Shown here in pieces: positions 1 through 6,303 of a stretch of DNA of 6,524 nt (its first letter is position 1; each line of letters starts with the position of its first letter). A program made the translations under genes and the position numbers. The notes beneath the pieces are model-generated. The model did no database searches. It was not told the origin of the DNA and saw only the letters and a program-made list of their open reading frames with translations. Source of the DNA: Nitrososphaerota archaeon (GTDB lineage Archaea; Thermoproteota; Nitrososphaeria; Nitrososphaerales; Nitrosopumilaceae); NCBI GenBank assembly GCA_018263495.1, contig JAANXC010000087.1, positions 1 to 6,524 of the forward strand, written 5' to 3'.

Positions 1-908
1 TTCAAGTTATGAGACAGTCTTTTTGTCACGTGTCCATTTAGTCTACCGCCAATTTTCTCAAATTCTGCTAGCATCAAATCAGACCATTCTTTGAATCGTT
101 TATTCTCTGAATCCATCTCCTTTTGAGAAATCTCGACAGCCTTGCCAAATCCCACGATTCCAGGCACGTTTAGAGTACCAGAACGCATGTTCCGCTCTTG
201 TCCGCCACCATAAAACAACCCATTAGGCTTTACTCTTGGTTTTACTCCTCGCACATATAGTGCACCAATCCCTTTTGGTCCATACATTTTGTGAGCAGAA
301 AACGACATCAAATCAATGTTCATTTTTTCGACATTTACAGGAATGTGTCCTACTGCTTGAGCAGCATCTGTGTGAAAAATCACATCATGCTCATGTGCAA
401 TTTTTCCAATTGCTTCAACATCTTGTATTGTTCCAATCTCATTGTTTGCAAACATTACACTAATCATTACAGTATCATCGGTAATGGACTCCTCTAATTC
501 TTTCAAATCAATCTCACCAAATTCATTAACTGGAAGATACGTTACTTTCTTTCCTAATTTTCCCAAATGCCTTGCAGTATCTAAAACTGCCTTGTGTTCT
601 GTAACACAAGTAATCAAATGATTGCCTCTGTCTGCATATTTTTGCATTGTACCAAGCAGTGCAATGTTGTCTGATTCTGTAGCTCCTGATGTAAATATGA
701 TTTCGTCATGTCTTGCACCAATTGCATTTGCAATTATCTCTCTTGCTTCTTCTACTGCCACTGATGCATCATATCCAAATGAATGATCCATACTTGATGC
801 GTTTCCAAACTTTTCTGTAAAGTATGGCATCATTGCATCAAGTACTCTTGGGTCAAGAGGTGTTGTTGCATGATGATCCAAATAGATTGGAAATTTAATT
901 TCACTCAT
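1..908 (-). CDS. dndA: Cysteine desulfurase (IscS/NifS type) in the DndA position, C-terminus beyond window
   Basis: PLP-dependent enzyme that removes sulfur from L-cysteine as a persulfide; here the likely sulfur donor for DNA phosphorothioation. I translated 302 codons from the ATG at 908. Visible family motifs are YLDHHATTPLDPRV (residues 9-22), SGATESDN (74-81), TEHK with His105, ANNEIGT (154-160), HTDAAQAVGH (179-188), the PLP-lysine motif SAHKMYGPKG with Lys207 (204-213), and GGGQERNMRSGTLNVPG (234-250). The reading frame stays open to the window edge, so roughly the last quarter is missing. That part includes the catalytic-cysteine loop, which normally lies near residue 325-330. Its ATG overlaps the dndE stop as ATGA, so translation is probably coupled. 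No AGGA-type ribosome site precedes it. It could also serve general Fe-S assembly as an iscS; the operon position favours a Dnd role. Confidence 0.93.
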   Translation of the reverse strand, partial: MSEIKFPIYLDHHATTPLDPRVLDAMMPYFTEKFGNASSMDHSFGYDASVAVEEAREIIANAIGARHDEIIFTSGATESDNIALLGTMQKYADRGNHLITCVTEHKAVLDTARHLGKLGKKVTYLPVNEFGEIDLKELEESITDDTVMISVMFANNEIGTIQDVEAIGKIAHEHDVIFHTDAAQAVGHIPVNVEKMNIDLMSFSAHKMYGPKGIGALYVRGVKPRVKPNGLFYGGGQERNMRSGTLNVPGIVGFGKAVEISQKEMDSENKRFKEWSDLMLAEFEKIGGRLNGHVTKRLSHNL

Positions 909-1276
909 TTTTGTTCTTGTAATAATATGTCATTAAAATCAGATAAATCATTAATCCTTGGAAATAATGCTGCAGCTCCTCGATTAAGATGTGCTCTTGT
1001 CATCTCGTGTAAATATTTTTCAGGGTCTAGTCCATCTTTGTGTAACCTATCTATCATTAATGCAAGATAGATATTTTCATGCTCACCATATAAAATACCT
1101 GGAAATATCTCCATCCCACTCTCATCATATTCATCAGGGTTTGGAATTGAAAAATCCTTTAATGATAAACACAATCCATATCTTGCCAAAATATTAATCC
1201 CTAATCCTGTCCTCTTTTTCAAAAGTCCAAAAAGAACTTGTGACCTTCGATTAAATCTAACTCGATTAAATTGCAA
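905..1276 (-). CDS. dndE: DNA sulfur modification protein DndE
   Basis: Small protein of 123 residues, within the usual DndE size range. DndE family members are described as tetrameric proteins with a basic surface that bind nicked double-stranded DNA during phosphorothioation. Visible features are a basic N-terminal helix region (NRVRFNRRSQVLFGLLKKRTGL, residues 4-25, with Lys20-Lys21), a mid-region of acidic and aromatic residues (43-75), and the C-terminal stretch HLNRGAAALFPRI (96-108), which resembles the conserved HxxRG end of DndE. No in-frame ATG lies before residue 55, so the start is TTG at 1274-1276. That start is supported by an AGGA motif ten bases upstream and by the preserved family N-terminus. 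The gene overlaps the end of dndD by 11 bases, and its TGA stop overlaps the desulfurase ATG. Identification rests on size, motifs and operon order. Confidence 0.88.
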   Translation of the reverse strand: MQFNRVRFNRRSQVLFGLLKKRTGLGINILARYGLCLSLKDFSIPNPDEYDESGMEIFPGILYGEHENIYLALMIDRLHKDGLDPEKYLHEMTRAHLNRGAAALFPRINDLSDFNDILLQEQK

Positions 1277-3281
1277 TTACTTTCTCTCCTTTATCATTCC
1301 AAAAATAGCCATGATTTTGTCTAGTTTTTCCCTCTCCAGGAAGATATTCCATAGCATATGAGCGTGAAAGATATGGTTTCATCTTTGGATAATATTTCTC
1401 ATCAATTTCAGAATCAGTTGAAAAAATTACCACCTGATGAGATGCAAATGGGAAGAATTTTTCAATTAAATTATCGCGATGGCCTACATCCAATCTTGCA
1501 AGTGGAGTATCTATCATAAAGGGCAGTGGTTTTCCCGAAGTCTTTGCAAGGGCCAATAACACTGCAGTGGCATACATTTGTTTTTCACCTTTTGATAACA
1601 AATCCTTTGGAGATTCTTTTCCATCTTTGTCATATAGTTTAATTTCAAATGTTTTCCTATCAACTGAAACTTTGGTAATGAGATTTTCTTTATGCATCAA
1701 TCTTTGAATCTCATCTAACAAATATTGTTCTAATAATTCTAATTTTTTTTCTTTTAATTTCTCAATATATTGATCAAGGACTTTTTGAACTTTAGTTGCA
1801 AGTTCTGCTTGAATTCCAGAATTTTTATCCTTGTATTTTTCAGTTAAAATATTTCTAATTTTTACATTAATCATTTTAAGATAAGACTTTTTATTCACAA
1901 TTTGTTTTTCTAAATGTTCAATTTCATTTTTTAAAATCCCTTGGCCTTCATGTAAACCAGACAATTTAGAAATTAATGGCCCTACTTCATCGTCTTGTGG
2001 AGCATTAACTAATGCAATATCTATTTTTTGTAATTCATCAGAAGTCTCAGAAAAGTCTTTAGAAATATTGTTCAACCCATCTAAATGACTTGATTTTAAA
2101 TCATTCAAAAGTGATAAAATAGTTCCTGATTCTAATTGTGAAAAATTAAACATACTAGAATCATCACTTTTTTTATCTTTTGAAAATAATGAAGCCATAT
2201 TTTCAATTACTTGTTCTTTATTTTTTGAATCAATATCAATAGTTTTCCAAAAATTCTCAGATTTCAATAATTTTTCTAATTCAATTTGTTTTTTGCCTAA
2301 AATTTCATTTTTAATATCTGATTTTAAAATTTCAGAATCTTTATTGATTTGGGTTTTAAGAGATTGGATTTGTTTTGGAATTAAACAAAATGGTAAAGGT
2401 CCTGAAAGTGTATTTCTAATATCTACAGATAAGGATTTGATTTTCATCTCTAAAAATGCCTTTTTTGCGCGTAATTCTTCTCTTTTTGATGCAAATTCCC
2501 CTCCTATTTTTGAGATATTTGCCTCAATTTCATCAATCTCATTTGTTTTAGAATCTAATTCTGAATTTTTAGAACTAATCTTTTCTTCGTATCTTGAAAT
2601 ATCTTCTAGAATTACATCACGTTCTTCAAGATGTTTATCATGTTGAATTTGAATTGATTTTGCATCATCTTTCATATTTCTCATAATATGAACTCGTAAA
2701 TCTGAATGAAGTTGTTCTACTACATCTAGTCCCAATAAAGAATCAAATGAAGATTTTATCTCAATATCTTCATTTTCCTCTTCTGCCATTTTGACTATCT
2801 TTTCTCCATCAAAGAAAAATAATCTTGCAATTCCTCGAGGAATTAATTCTTCAATAAATGATTGCCAATGAGATTCTTCAATGGAGTCTAATCGTTTTTT
2901 ATTTTTTTTAATTTTTAATTCTTCAATAATTCTACCATCTTCATTTTTCCATGTTCTATCAACTGAATAATCATCTACTTCGCCATTGTGAAAATATTTA
3001 AAATCGATAATTATAGATGTTGAATCAGCTAATGCTTTAGAACCTAAATACCTATGAATTTTGTTTGCTAAAAATTTCTCATATTCTTTTTTTGTTGTTT
3101 TTTTATTAAAAAATGATATTCCATAAAATCCCACAAGAATTGATTCAAACAACGTAGTTTTTCCTGCACCATTGGTTCCTCCAATTAGCACAACTGGTTT
3201 ATCAGAAGTTGTAGTTAAATCAAATTCTGTTTTGTCTCTATATACACCATAATTTTTGAGAGTAACTTTGGTTAAATGCAT
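1266..3281 (-). CDS. dndD: DNA sulfur modification protein DndD, SMC/Rad50-like ATPase
   Basis: ATPase of the DNA phosphorothioation machinery, thought to couple ATP hydrolysis to DNA nicking or structural change. The 671 residues follow the SMC/Rad50 plan. Walker A is GGTNGAGKTT (34-43). The Q-loop-proximal LFFFDGEKI (154-162) follows, then a long heptad-like coiled coil from about 205 to 525 broken near 291-300 and 345-400. The ABC signature is LLSKGEKQMYA (561-571), and Walker B is LPFMIDTPLARLD (586-598) with Asp591. A switch-type STDSEID lies at 621-627. Unlike Rad50 there is no CxxC zinc hook: the only cysteine is Cys299 at the likely hinge. The ATG shares its A with the dndC stop (TAATG), with AGGA ten bases upstream. 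Length and motif order match DndD; an unrelated Rad50 or RecF-type ATPase is unlikely given the neighbours. Confidence 0.95.
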   Translation of the reverse strand: MHLTKVTLKNYGVYRDKTEFDLTTTSDKPVVLIGGTNGAGKTTLFESILVGFYGISFFNKKTTKKEYEKFLANKIHRYLGSKALADSTSIIIDFKYFHNGEVDDYSVDRTWKNEDGRIIEELKIKKNKKRLDSIEESHWQSFIEELIPRGIARLFFFDGEKIVKMAEEENEDIEIKSSFDSLLGLDVVEQLHSDLRVHIMRNMKDDAKSIQIQHDKHLEERDVILEDISRYEEKISSKNSELDSKTNEIDEIEANISKIGGEFASKREELRAKKAFLEMKIKSLSVDIRNTLSGPLPFCLIPKQIQSLKTQINKDSEILKSDIKNEILGKKQIELEKLLKSENFWKTIDIDSKNKEQVIENMASLFSKDKKSDDSSMFNFSQLESGTILSLLNDLKSSHLDGLNNISKDFSETSDELQKIDIALVNAPQDDEVGPLISKLSGLHEGQGILKNEIEHLEKQIVNKKSYLKMINVKIRNILTEKYKDKNSGIQAELATKVQKVLDQYIEKLKEKKLELLEQYLLDEIQRLMHKENLITKVSVDRKTFEIKLYDKDGKESPKDLLSKGEKQMYATAVLLALAKTSGKPLPFMIDTPLARLDVGHRDNLIEKFFPFASHQVVIFSTDSEIDEKYYPKMKPYLSRSYAMEYLPGEGKTRQNHGYFWNDKGEKVIAI
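1287..1290 (-). promoter_or_regulatory. Ribosome binding motif deciding the TTG start of dndE
   Basis: AAAGGAGAG on the minus strand (1292-1284) contains AGGA ten bases before the TTG codon, inside the end of dndD. It is the strongest Shine-Dalgarno match in the operon, which suits a weak start codon. Confidence 0.55.
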
Positions 3282-4708
3282 TATTTGTATTTCCTTTTCT
3301 CATCTCGTTTTTCTTTGAGTTCTTTGGTAATCGTATCAATTTGATCATAACTTCTCCATTCTTCTGATAATATTTTCCCAATTTTTGTAAATACTTTAGA
3401 ATGTCTAGTCATTCCTTGTGAATCAAATTCAGCATGAAGTAATTTTGAGACTAGTAATTTTGGAACATCATTACTCTCACAGACTTTATCTAAAATCTCT
3501 TGTTCAACATTACTAAACCCTCCAAGGTCTTCTTGAATGGGAGATATTGCCTCTCCAGTAATCTCTTCATAAATCTGATACACTGAATTTTCCCAATCTC
3601 CTTGCTCCATTCTCCAAATGCGCTGAATTTCATGTAACTCTTCTTCTAAAATTAGGTTCATTTTTGGGTCAGGACCATTTGCACGAACGCTGTTTTGTGC
3701 ATAAAGTAATTTCTTGAGAAATTCTTTTCTAAAATCCATTTTGTATGGACCTGGTGTGATTTTATCCGTATCAGTTTGAAAAGTAACATATCCTGTTCTT
3801 CTTCTAAAATCACGAATATCTAATTTTTTTTCAGGATCTTGTGAATCTTTAAGGTCTTGACGCAATTCTAATAATGGCTCCATCCAATCTTCACCTGAAT
3901 CAATCAAACTCTCCATTGACTTGTCTTTTTCAACTACAGTACATACCCAACAACCAAAACGAGAATTTCCACATGATGGAGTACTAGTATCAACTACTAG
4001 TGGACATTCAGATGCATTTGCATTTTGATATAATGATAACAGATCACGATTGTTAGCCCCCCACGGATTTTTGTTTTGTAACAAATAATTCCAAACATCT
4101 TCTGTGATAAAATCACGTAATGGGGTATACACATAAGTTTGTGCAAATTTTGAGTGACGTGACAAATAACTTCCCTTAATTTCATACAAATTCATTAACT
4201 GTGCACGAGAACCACTTTCATCTTTTCTAGTTCCTAAACAAACAATTGCTTCACCATATTCAGATACTTTTTCATTGATGAACCTGTCTGCATTTTTAAT
4301 TTTTAATCTATCAGTACACCATCTAAAATTACTTGATGGTGCAGGGTATCCTAATCCTAAAAGACAAACCCAAAAAGAATCTTTGATTTCAGGCCTAACT
4401 AAATTTGTAGAAATTGGTAATTGTTGTTTTTTTGCTGCAAGTTCCATTACATCTAATGTATTGATAATTTGTTCCACAATCTTTGGTGATTCAACTAGAG
4501 TATCTGATGATATAATGTGAATCTTTTTTTGTCGTTTTTCTTTTGGTAATTCTGAAATTGCATGCCAAATTAATTGAGTCATGCATGTTGAATCTTTTCC
4601 TCCTGAGAATCCAATTATCCATGGACGGTTATCAGATAGATAAACTTCACGAATTTCATCAGTAATTTGCTTTAATGTCTGTGTTTTGAACACTGAATCA
4701 ACGGTCAT
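3281..4708 (-). CDS. dndC: DNA sulfur modification protein DndC (PAPS-reductase-like, Fe-S)
   Basis: DndC proteins have ATP pyrophosphatase activity, carry a 4Fe-4S cluster, and are thought to activate the DNA backbone or transfer sulfur received from the desulfurase. The 475 residues show the PP-loop SGGKDST (35-41) at the N-terminus, the PAPS-reductase-like NFRWCTDRLK (127-136, Cys131), LGTRKDESGSRA (158-169), and a cysteine cluster with Cys235, Cys246, Cys253 and Cys256 (spacing C-x10-C-x6-C-x2-C), the likely Fe-S ligands. The C-terminal third is highly charged with no recognised domain. The ATG overlaps the dndB stop as ATGA and is preceded by AGGA nine bases upstream. A run of six G residues in the coding sequence around 4058-4063 leaves the frame intact. 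Other PAPS-reductase-fold enzymes are possible in principle, but the cysteine pattern and operon make DndC secure. Confidence 0.95.
   Translation of the reverse strand: MTVDSVFKTQTLKQITDEIREVYLSDNRPWIIGFSGGKDSTCMTQLIWHAISELPKEKRQKKIHIISSDTLVESPKIVEQIINTLDVMELAAKKQQLPISTNLVRPEIKDSFWVCLLGLGYPAPSSNFRWCTDRLKIKNADRFINEKVSEYGEAIVCLGTRKDESGSRAQLMNLYEIKGSYLSRHSKFAQTYVYTPLRDFITEDVWNYLLQNKNPWGANNRDLLSLYQNANASECPLVVDTSTPSCGNSRFGCWVCTVVEKDKSMESLIDSGEDWMEPLLELRQDLKDSQDPEKKLDIRDFRRRTGYVTFQTDTDKITPGPYKMDFRKEFLKKLLYAQNSVRANGPDPKMNLILEEELHEIQRIWRMEQGDWENSVYQIYEEITGEAISPIQEDLGGFSNVEQEILDKVCESNDVPKLLVSKLLHAEFDSQGMTRHSKVFTKIGKILSEEWRSYDQIDTITKELKEKRDEKRKYK
3292..3295 (-). promoter_or_regulatory. Ribosome binding motif of dndD
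   Basis: AGGA within AAAAGGAA on the minus strand lies ten bases before the dndD ATG, inside the last codons of dndC. Together with the TAATG stop/start overlap it suggests coupled re-initiation. Confidence 0.45.
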
Positions 4709-5811
4709 CGTTTCTTTTCCTGCGCTTCAAACTCGTCTAAAGTAATAGTGGCACCACAACAAAGCAAGATATAGTCAGCTGTTTTTTTGATTCCCACTTT
4801 GCTTTTTTGCATGACATTTTCATTCATGATTTTTCCTTGCCATACAGGGTCTGTTCTCTCCCATGGAATTGTTGATAACTTTTTTAGCATTTTTTTCCAA
4901 TCAGTATGGTTTGTAATCAAAACATGTCCTGCAATTCCAAGTGCATTTAAAATATTTGTATATGCGTGTACATAATTTTCTCTCAATTCTGCAGGAGTGA
5001 CTCCTGATTCTTTATCTAAAAGCAATTGCCAATCAGGCATGTTGTCACTTATTGCTTCCCAAAACTCAATTGCAAGTTTTTGTTTTTCTGGAGGAATTGA
5101 TTTTGTTTTTAATTTTAATAAATACCGTGTTGCATCAGCTATTCCATTTAATGTAAAGAAATCTTTAGAACGTGGAGATATACTTGCCCTTTCCATTTCA
5201 GTTCTTCCTCTAAATACATCTACATCTTTTGTCAAATTAACAATAAATCTTGCATATGTGTCACGGTGATCATATAGTAACCCTAATGACTTTGTAGGTT
5301 TTACTGCGTGTTTATTCAAATCTGCAAACATCTGTTGACTACGTTTTAATCCTTTATCTAAGAAAAACACAACAGATATTTTTTCATTTTGAAAATCTTT
5401 ATTCTTATGATACACTTCTTTAATTGCTGCACATCTATGTTGTCCGTCATTGATTAATAATGGTGAATCCATAGACACAATCAAAGTCCCTGTTCTCCCC
5501 ATTTCTCCTAATCCTGGGGTGGGATGAAAAGTCATCTTACCTCCAACTGATACTGTAATGGAGGAGAAAACATAGTTGTCATGATTTTGTAAAATATAAT
5601 TTGTTAATTGTGGAACACGAGATGTTCGAATAATTCTTTGAGCTCTTTGTTCAGGTGACATATTTGGGTCATCGAATTTAAAATGCTCAGCTATAGTTTT
5701 GAATGAGACCATTGCAGAATAGAACTCCTTTCCTGCCTGTACTCCACGCACAGCATCAAATGACATTGTGCCTGTTTCTTTGTCGGTTTCTGCAGTAAGT
5801 GTTCTAACCAT
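4705..5811 (-). CDS. dndB: DNA sulfur modification protein DndB (DGQHR domain regulator)
   Basis: DndB is not essential for phosphorothioation; in bacteria its loss changes modification level and it has been reported to act as a transcriptional regulator of its own operon. The 368 residues show the hallmark DGQHR (122-126) within LLINDGQHRCAAIKEVY, then MFADLNKHAVKPTKSLG (161-177), both typical of the DGQHR/DndB family, and an Arg/Lys-rich middle. There is a Cys-Cys pair at 351-352. It is the first gene of the operon. The ATG at 5811 is favoured because a TATA-like box lies at -28 to -23 and no ribosome-binding motif is present, consistent with a leaderless transcript. The nearest alternative, Met16, would not fit that spacing. 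The TGA stop overlaps the dndC start. A regulatory role in this organism is inferred from the family. Confidence 0.94.
   Translation of the reverse strand: MVRTLTAETDKETGTMSFDAVRGVQAGKEFYSAMVSFKTIAEHFKFDDPNMSPEQRAQRIIRTSRVPQLTNYILQNHDNYVFSSITVSVGGKMTFHPTPGLGEMGRTGTLIVSMDSPLLINDGQHRCAAIKEVYHKNKDFQNEKISVVFFLDKGLKRSQQMFADLNKHAVKPTKSLGLLYDHRDTYARFIVNLTKDVDVFRGRTEMERASISPRSKDFFTLNGIADATRYLLKLKTKSIPPEKQKLAIEFWEAISDNMPDWQLLLDKESGVTPAELRENYVHAYTNILNALGIAGHVLITNHTDWKKMLKKLSTIPWERTDPVWQGKIMNENVMQKSKVGIKKTADYILLCCGATITLDEFEAQEKKR
4718..4721 (-). promoter_or_regulatory. Ribosome binding motif of dndC
   Basis: AGGA within CAGGAAAAG on the minus strand lies nine bases before the dndC ATG, inside the end of dndB. 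It is spaced like the motifs before dndD and dndE, whereas dndB itself has none. Confidence 0.45.
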
Positions 5812-5823
5812 GTAGTTCCATTA

Positions 5824-5861
5824 TGTATGTAAGTTATAACCGTTGTGTATGTAAGTTATAA
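5824..5861. repeat. Two exact 16-bp direct repeats before dndB
   Basis: The 16-mer TTATAACTTACATACA (minus-strand reading) occurs at 5824-5839 and again at 5846-5861, with no mismatch, at a 22-bp period and with a 6-bp spacer. The period is close to two helical turns, so both copies face the same side of DNA. Each copy begins with a TATA-like hexamer. This could be a tandem operator for a regulator such as DndB, a doubled promoter, or a recent small duplication. Confidence 0.8.
5834..5839 (-). promoter_or_regulatory. TATA box of the dndB promoter
   Basis: TTATAA on the minus strand lies at -28 to -23 relative to the A of the dndB ATG. Archaeal TATA boxes centre about 25-27 bases before the transcription start, so the start would fall at or very near the ATG, giving a leaderless mRNA. 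It sits inside the proximal copy of the 16-bp direct repeat and within the perfect palindrome GTTATAAC (5833-5840), so a protein bound to the repeat would block the basal factors. Confidence 0.65.
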
Positions 5862-5869
5862 TTCATAAC
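5855..5869. repeat. Short inverted repeat overlapping the distal direct-repeat copy
   Basis: GTTAT and ATAAC arms flank the five bases AATTC. The repeat joins the end of the 66-residue gene to the distal copy of the 16-bp repeat. It might extend the operator, but five-base arms in AT-rich DNA can arise by chance. Confidence 0.3.
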
Positions 5870-6063
5870 ATTTTTTGTTCTTTGAGAATTTTTTCAAGTT
5901 TTGGTCTTACATTTTCAGGACAAGGATACTTGTAATCTCCTTTTCTTGATGGTGCTTGCCCTCTAGTTTTTCCATGGTCACTTAGTACATGTGCAATCCA
6001 TGAATTTTTCAATGATTTGTTGTATTTTTTCTTATAACTCTCACGAACTTCTGCATATCCCAT
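5863..6063 (-). CDS. Small basic hypothetical protein, 66 residues
   Basis: Function not recognised. The protein is lysine/arginine-rich, with a helical N-terminus (MGYAEVRESYKKKYNKSL), a central WIAHVLSDHGKTRGQAP and a C-terminal helix ending in KILKEQKML. It has a single cysteine in YPCPEN and no membrane segment if the start below is right. An ATG at 6084 in the same frame would add a hydrophobic MIFLIIL. I prefer the ATG at 6061-6063, because a TATA-like TATTTA then sits at -28 to -23, exactly as for the neighbouring genes. The charge and compactness suggest a nucleic-acid or protein binding role, but nothing proves it. It ends 51 bp before dndB with no clear terminator between, so readthrough into the dnd operon is possible. 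Confidence 0.65.
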   Translation of the reverse strand: MGYAEVRESYKKKYNKSLKNSWIAHVLSDHGKTRGQAPSRKGDYKYPCPENVRPKLEKILKEQKML

Positions 6064-6073
6064 AAGGATAATT

Positions 6074-6110
6074 AAAAAAATCATCTAAATAACTTTTAGT
6101 TGAATTTAGA
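6074..6110 (-). terminator. Hairpin plus T7 tract after the 54-residue gene
   Basis: Seven bases after the 54-residue gene's stop codon the DNA can fold as TCTAAAT-TC-AACT / AAA / AGTT-ATTTAGA (6084-6110): eleven pairs with a two-base bulge and a three-base loop. It is followed by TGA and seven T residues on the transcribed sense (6080-6074). Archaeal RNA polymerase mainly needs the T-tract to terminate. The 3' arm of the hairpin also holds the TATA box of the next gene. Confidence 0.4.
6086..6091 (-). promoter_or_regulatory. TATA-like box for the 66-residue gene
   Basis: TATTTA on the minus strand lies at -28 to -23 from the ATG at 6063, the same placement seen for dndB and for the 54-residue gene. 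The match decides between the two possible starts, because for the upstream ATG at 6084 this box would be only a few bases away. Confidence 0.5.
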
Positions 6111-6116
6111 TTATGA

Positions 6117-6281
6117 TTAACCAAGTTTTGTTAATTTTTTGAGATCCTCTTTGTCCAATACTAGTGTAAACTTTGGAGTATCTGGGTGTTTAAGATTTTC
6201 TCCTTTTGGATAAAAATGAATAATTGTTTTTCCACCTGATTTTTTAACATCATATGGCCAATCACCAATTCTGTCTTTCAT
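6117..6281 (-). CDS. Small hypothetical protein, 54 residues
   Basis: Function not recognised. The reading frame runs from the ATG at 6279-6281 to TAA at 6117-6119 and encodes MKDRIGDWPYDVKKSGGK, then a beta-strand-like TIIHFYPKGENL, and ends TLVLDKEDLKKLTKLG. It is charged and soluble-looking, with no cysteine and no transmembrane segment. Coding is supported by a TATAAA hexamer at -28 to -23 from the ATG, by codon use like the neighbours, and by a hairpin with T-tract just past the stop. It lies upstream of the 66-residue gene and is read in the same direction. The pattern of strand, turn and amphipathic end helix could be a small binding domain; this is a guess. Confidence 0.6.
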   Translation of the reverse strand: MKDRIGDWPYDVKKSGGKTIIHFYPKGENLKHPDTPKFTLVLDKEDLKKLTKLG

Positions 6282-6303
6282 GAAATAATCAAGAAATTAA
6301 TCG

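Larger units (their letters stand above)
1..5811 (-). other. DNA phosphorothioation operon dndBCDE plus cysteine desulfurase
   Basis: Five genes are read in the same direction with every junction overlapping: dndB/dndC by four bases (ATGA), dndC/dndD by one (TAATG), dndD/dndE by eleven, dndE/desulfurase by four (ATGA). No internal TATA box at the right distance was found, so a single transcript from the repeat-containing promoter before dndB is expected. The restriction partners known to accompany such modules, dndFGH in bacteria or pbeABCD in haloarchaea, are not in the visible sequence. Confidence 0.9.

Noticed and set aside
236..497. Two overlapping plus-strand frames of about 70 codons
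   Set aside because: They lie opposite the desulfurase, whose minus-strand frame shows all family motifs here; their products are His/Cys-rich antisense composition without domain signals.
922..929. ATATTATT before the desulfurase as an internal promoter
   Set aside because: It lies only 14-21 bases from the ATG, too close for an archaeal TATA box with a leaderless start, and the ATGA overlap already explains expression.
870..1197. Plus-strand frames of 66 and 68 codons over the dndE region
   Set aside because: They are antisense to dndE and the start of the desulfurase, with no TATA box or ribosome motif at a useful distance.
2293..2646. Plus-strand frame of 117 codons inside dndD
   Set aside because: It is the complement of the AT-rich, low-complexity coiled-coil coding region; the Ser/Ile/Phe-rich product is the expected antisense image.
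4050..4066. Run of six C (six G in the coding sense) in dndC as a possible phase-variation tract
   Set aside because: The frame is intact on both sides, six bases is short, and the tract encodes ordinary residues near NPWGANN.
3997..4520. Small frames on both strands inside dndC
   Set aside because: They overlap the well-supported DndC frame, including its Cys cluster region, and have no independent signals.
4787..5269. Plus-strand frames of 62 and 90 codons inside dndB
   Set aside because: They are antisense to dndB; no promoter or family motif was found.
6063..6084. Longer N-terminus (MIFLIIL) on the 66-residue gene as a membrane or signal segment
   Set aside because: The stretch overlaps the T7 tract and lies just downstream of the TATA-like box; the box fits the ATG at 6063 exactly.
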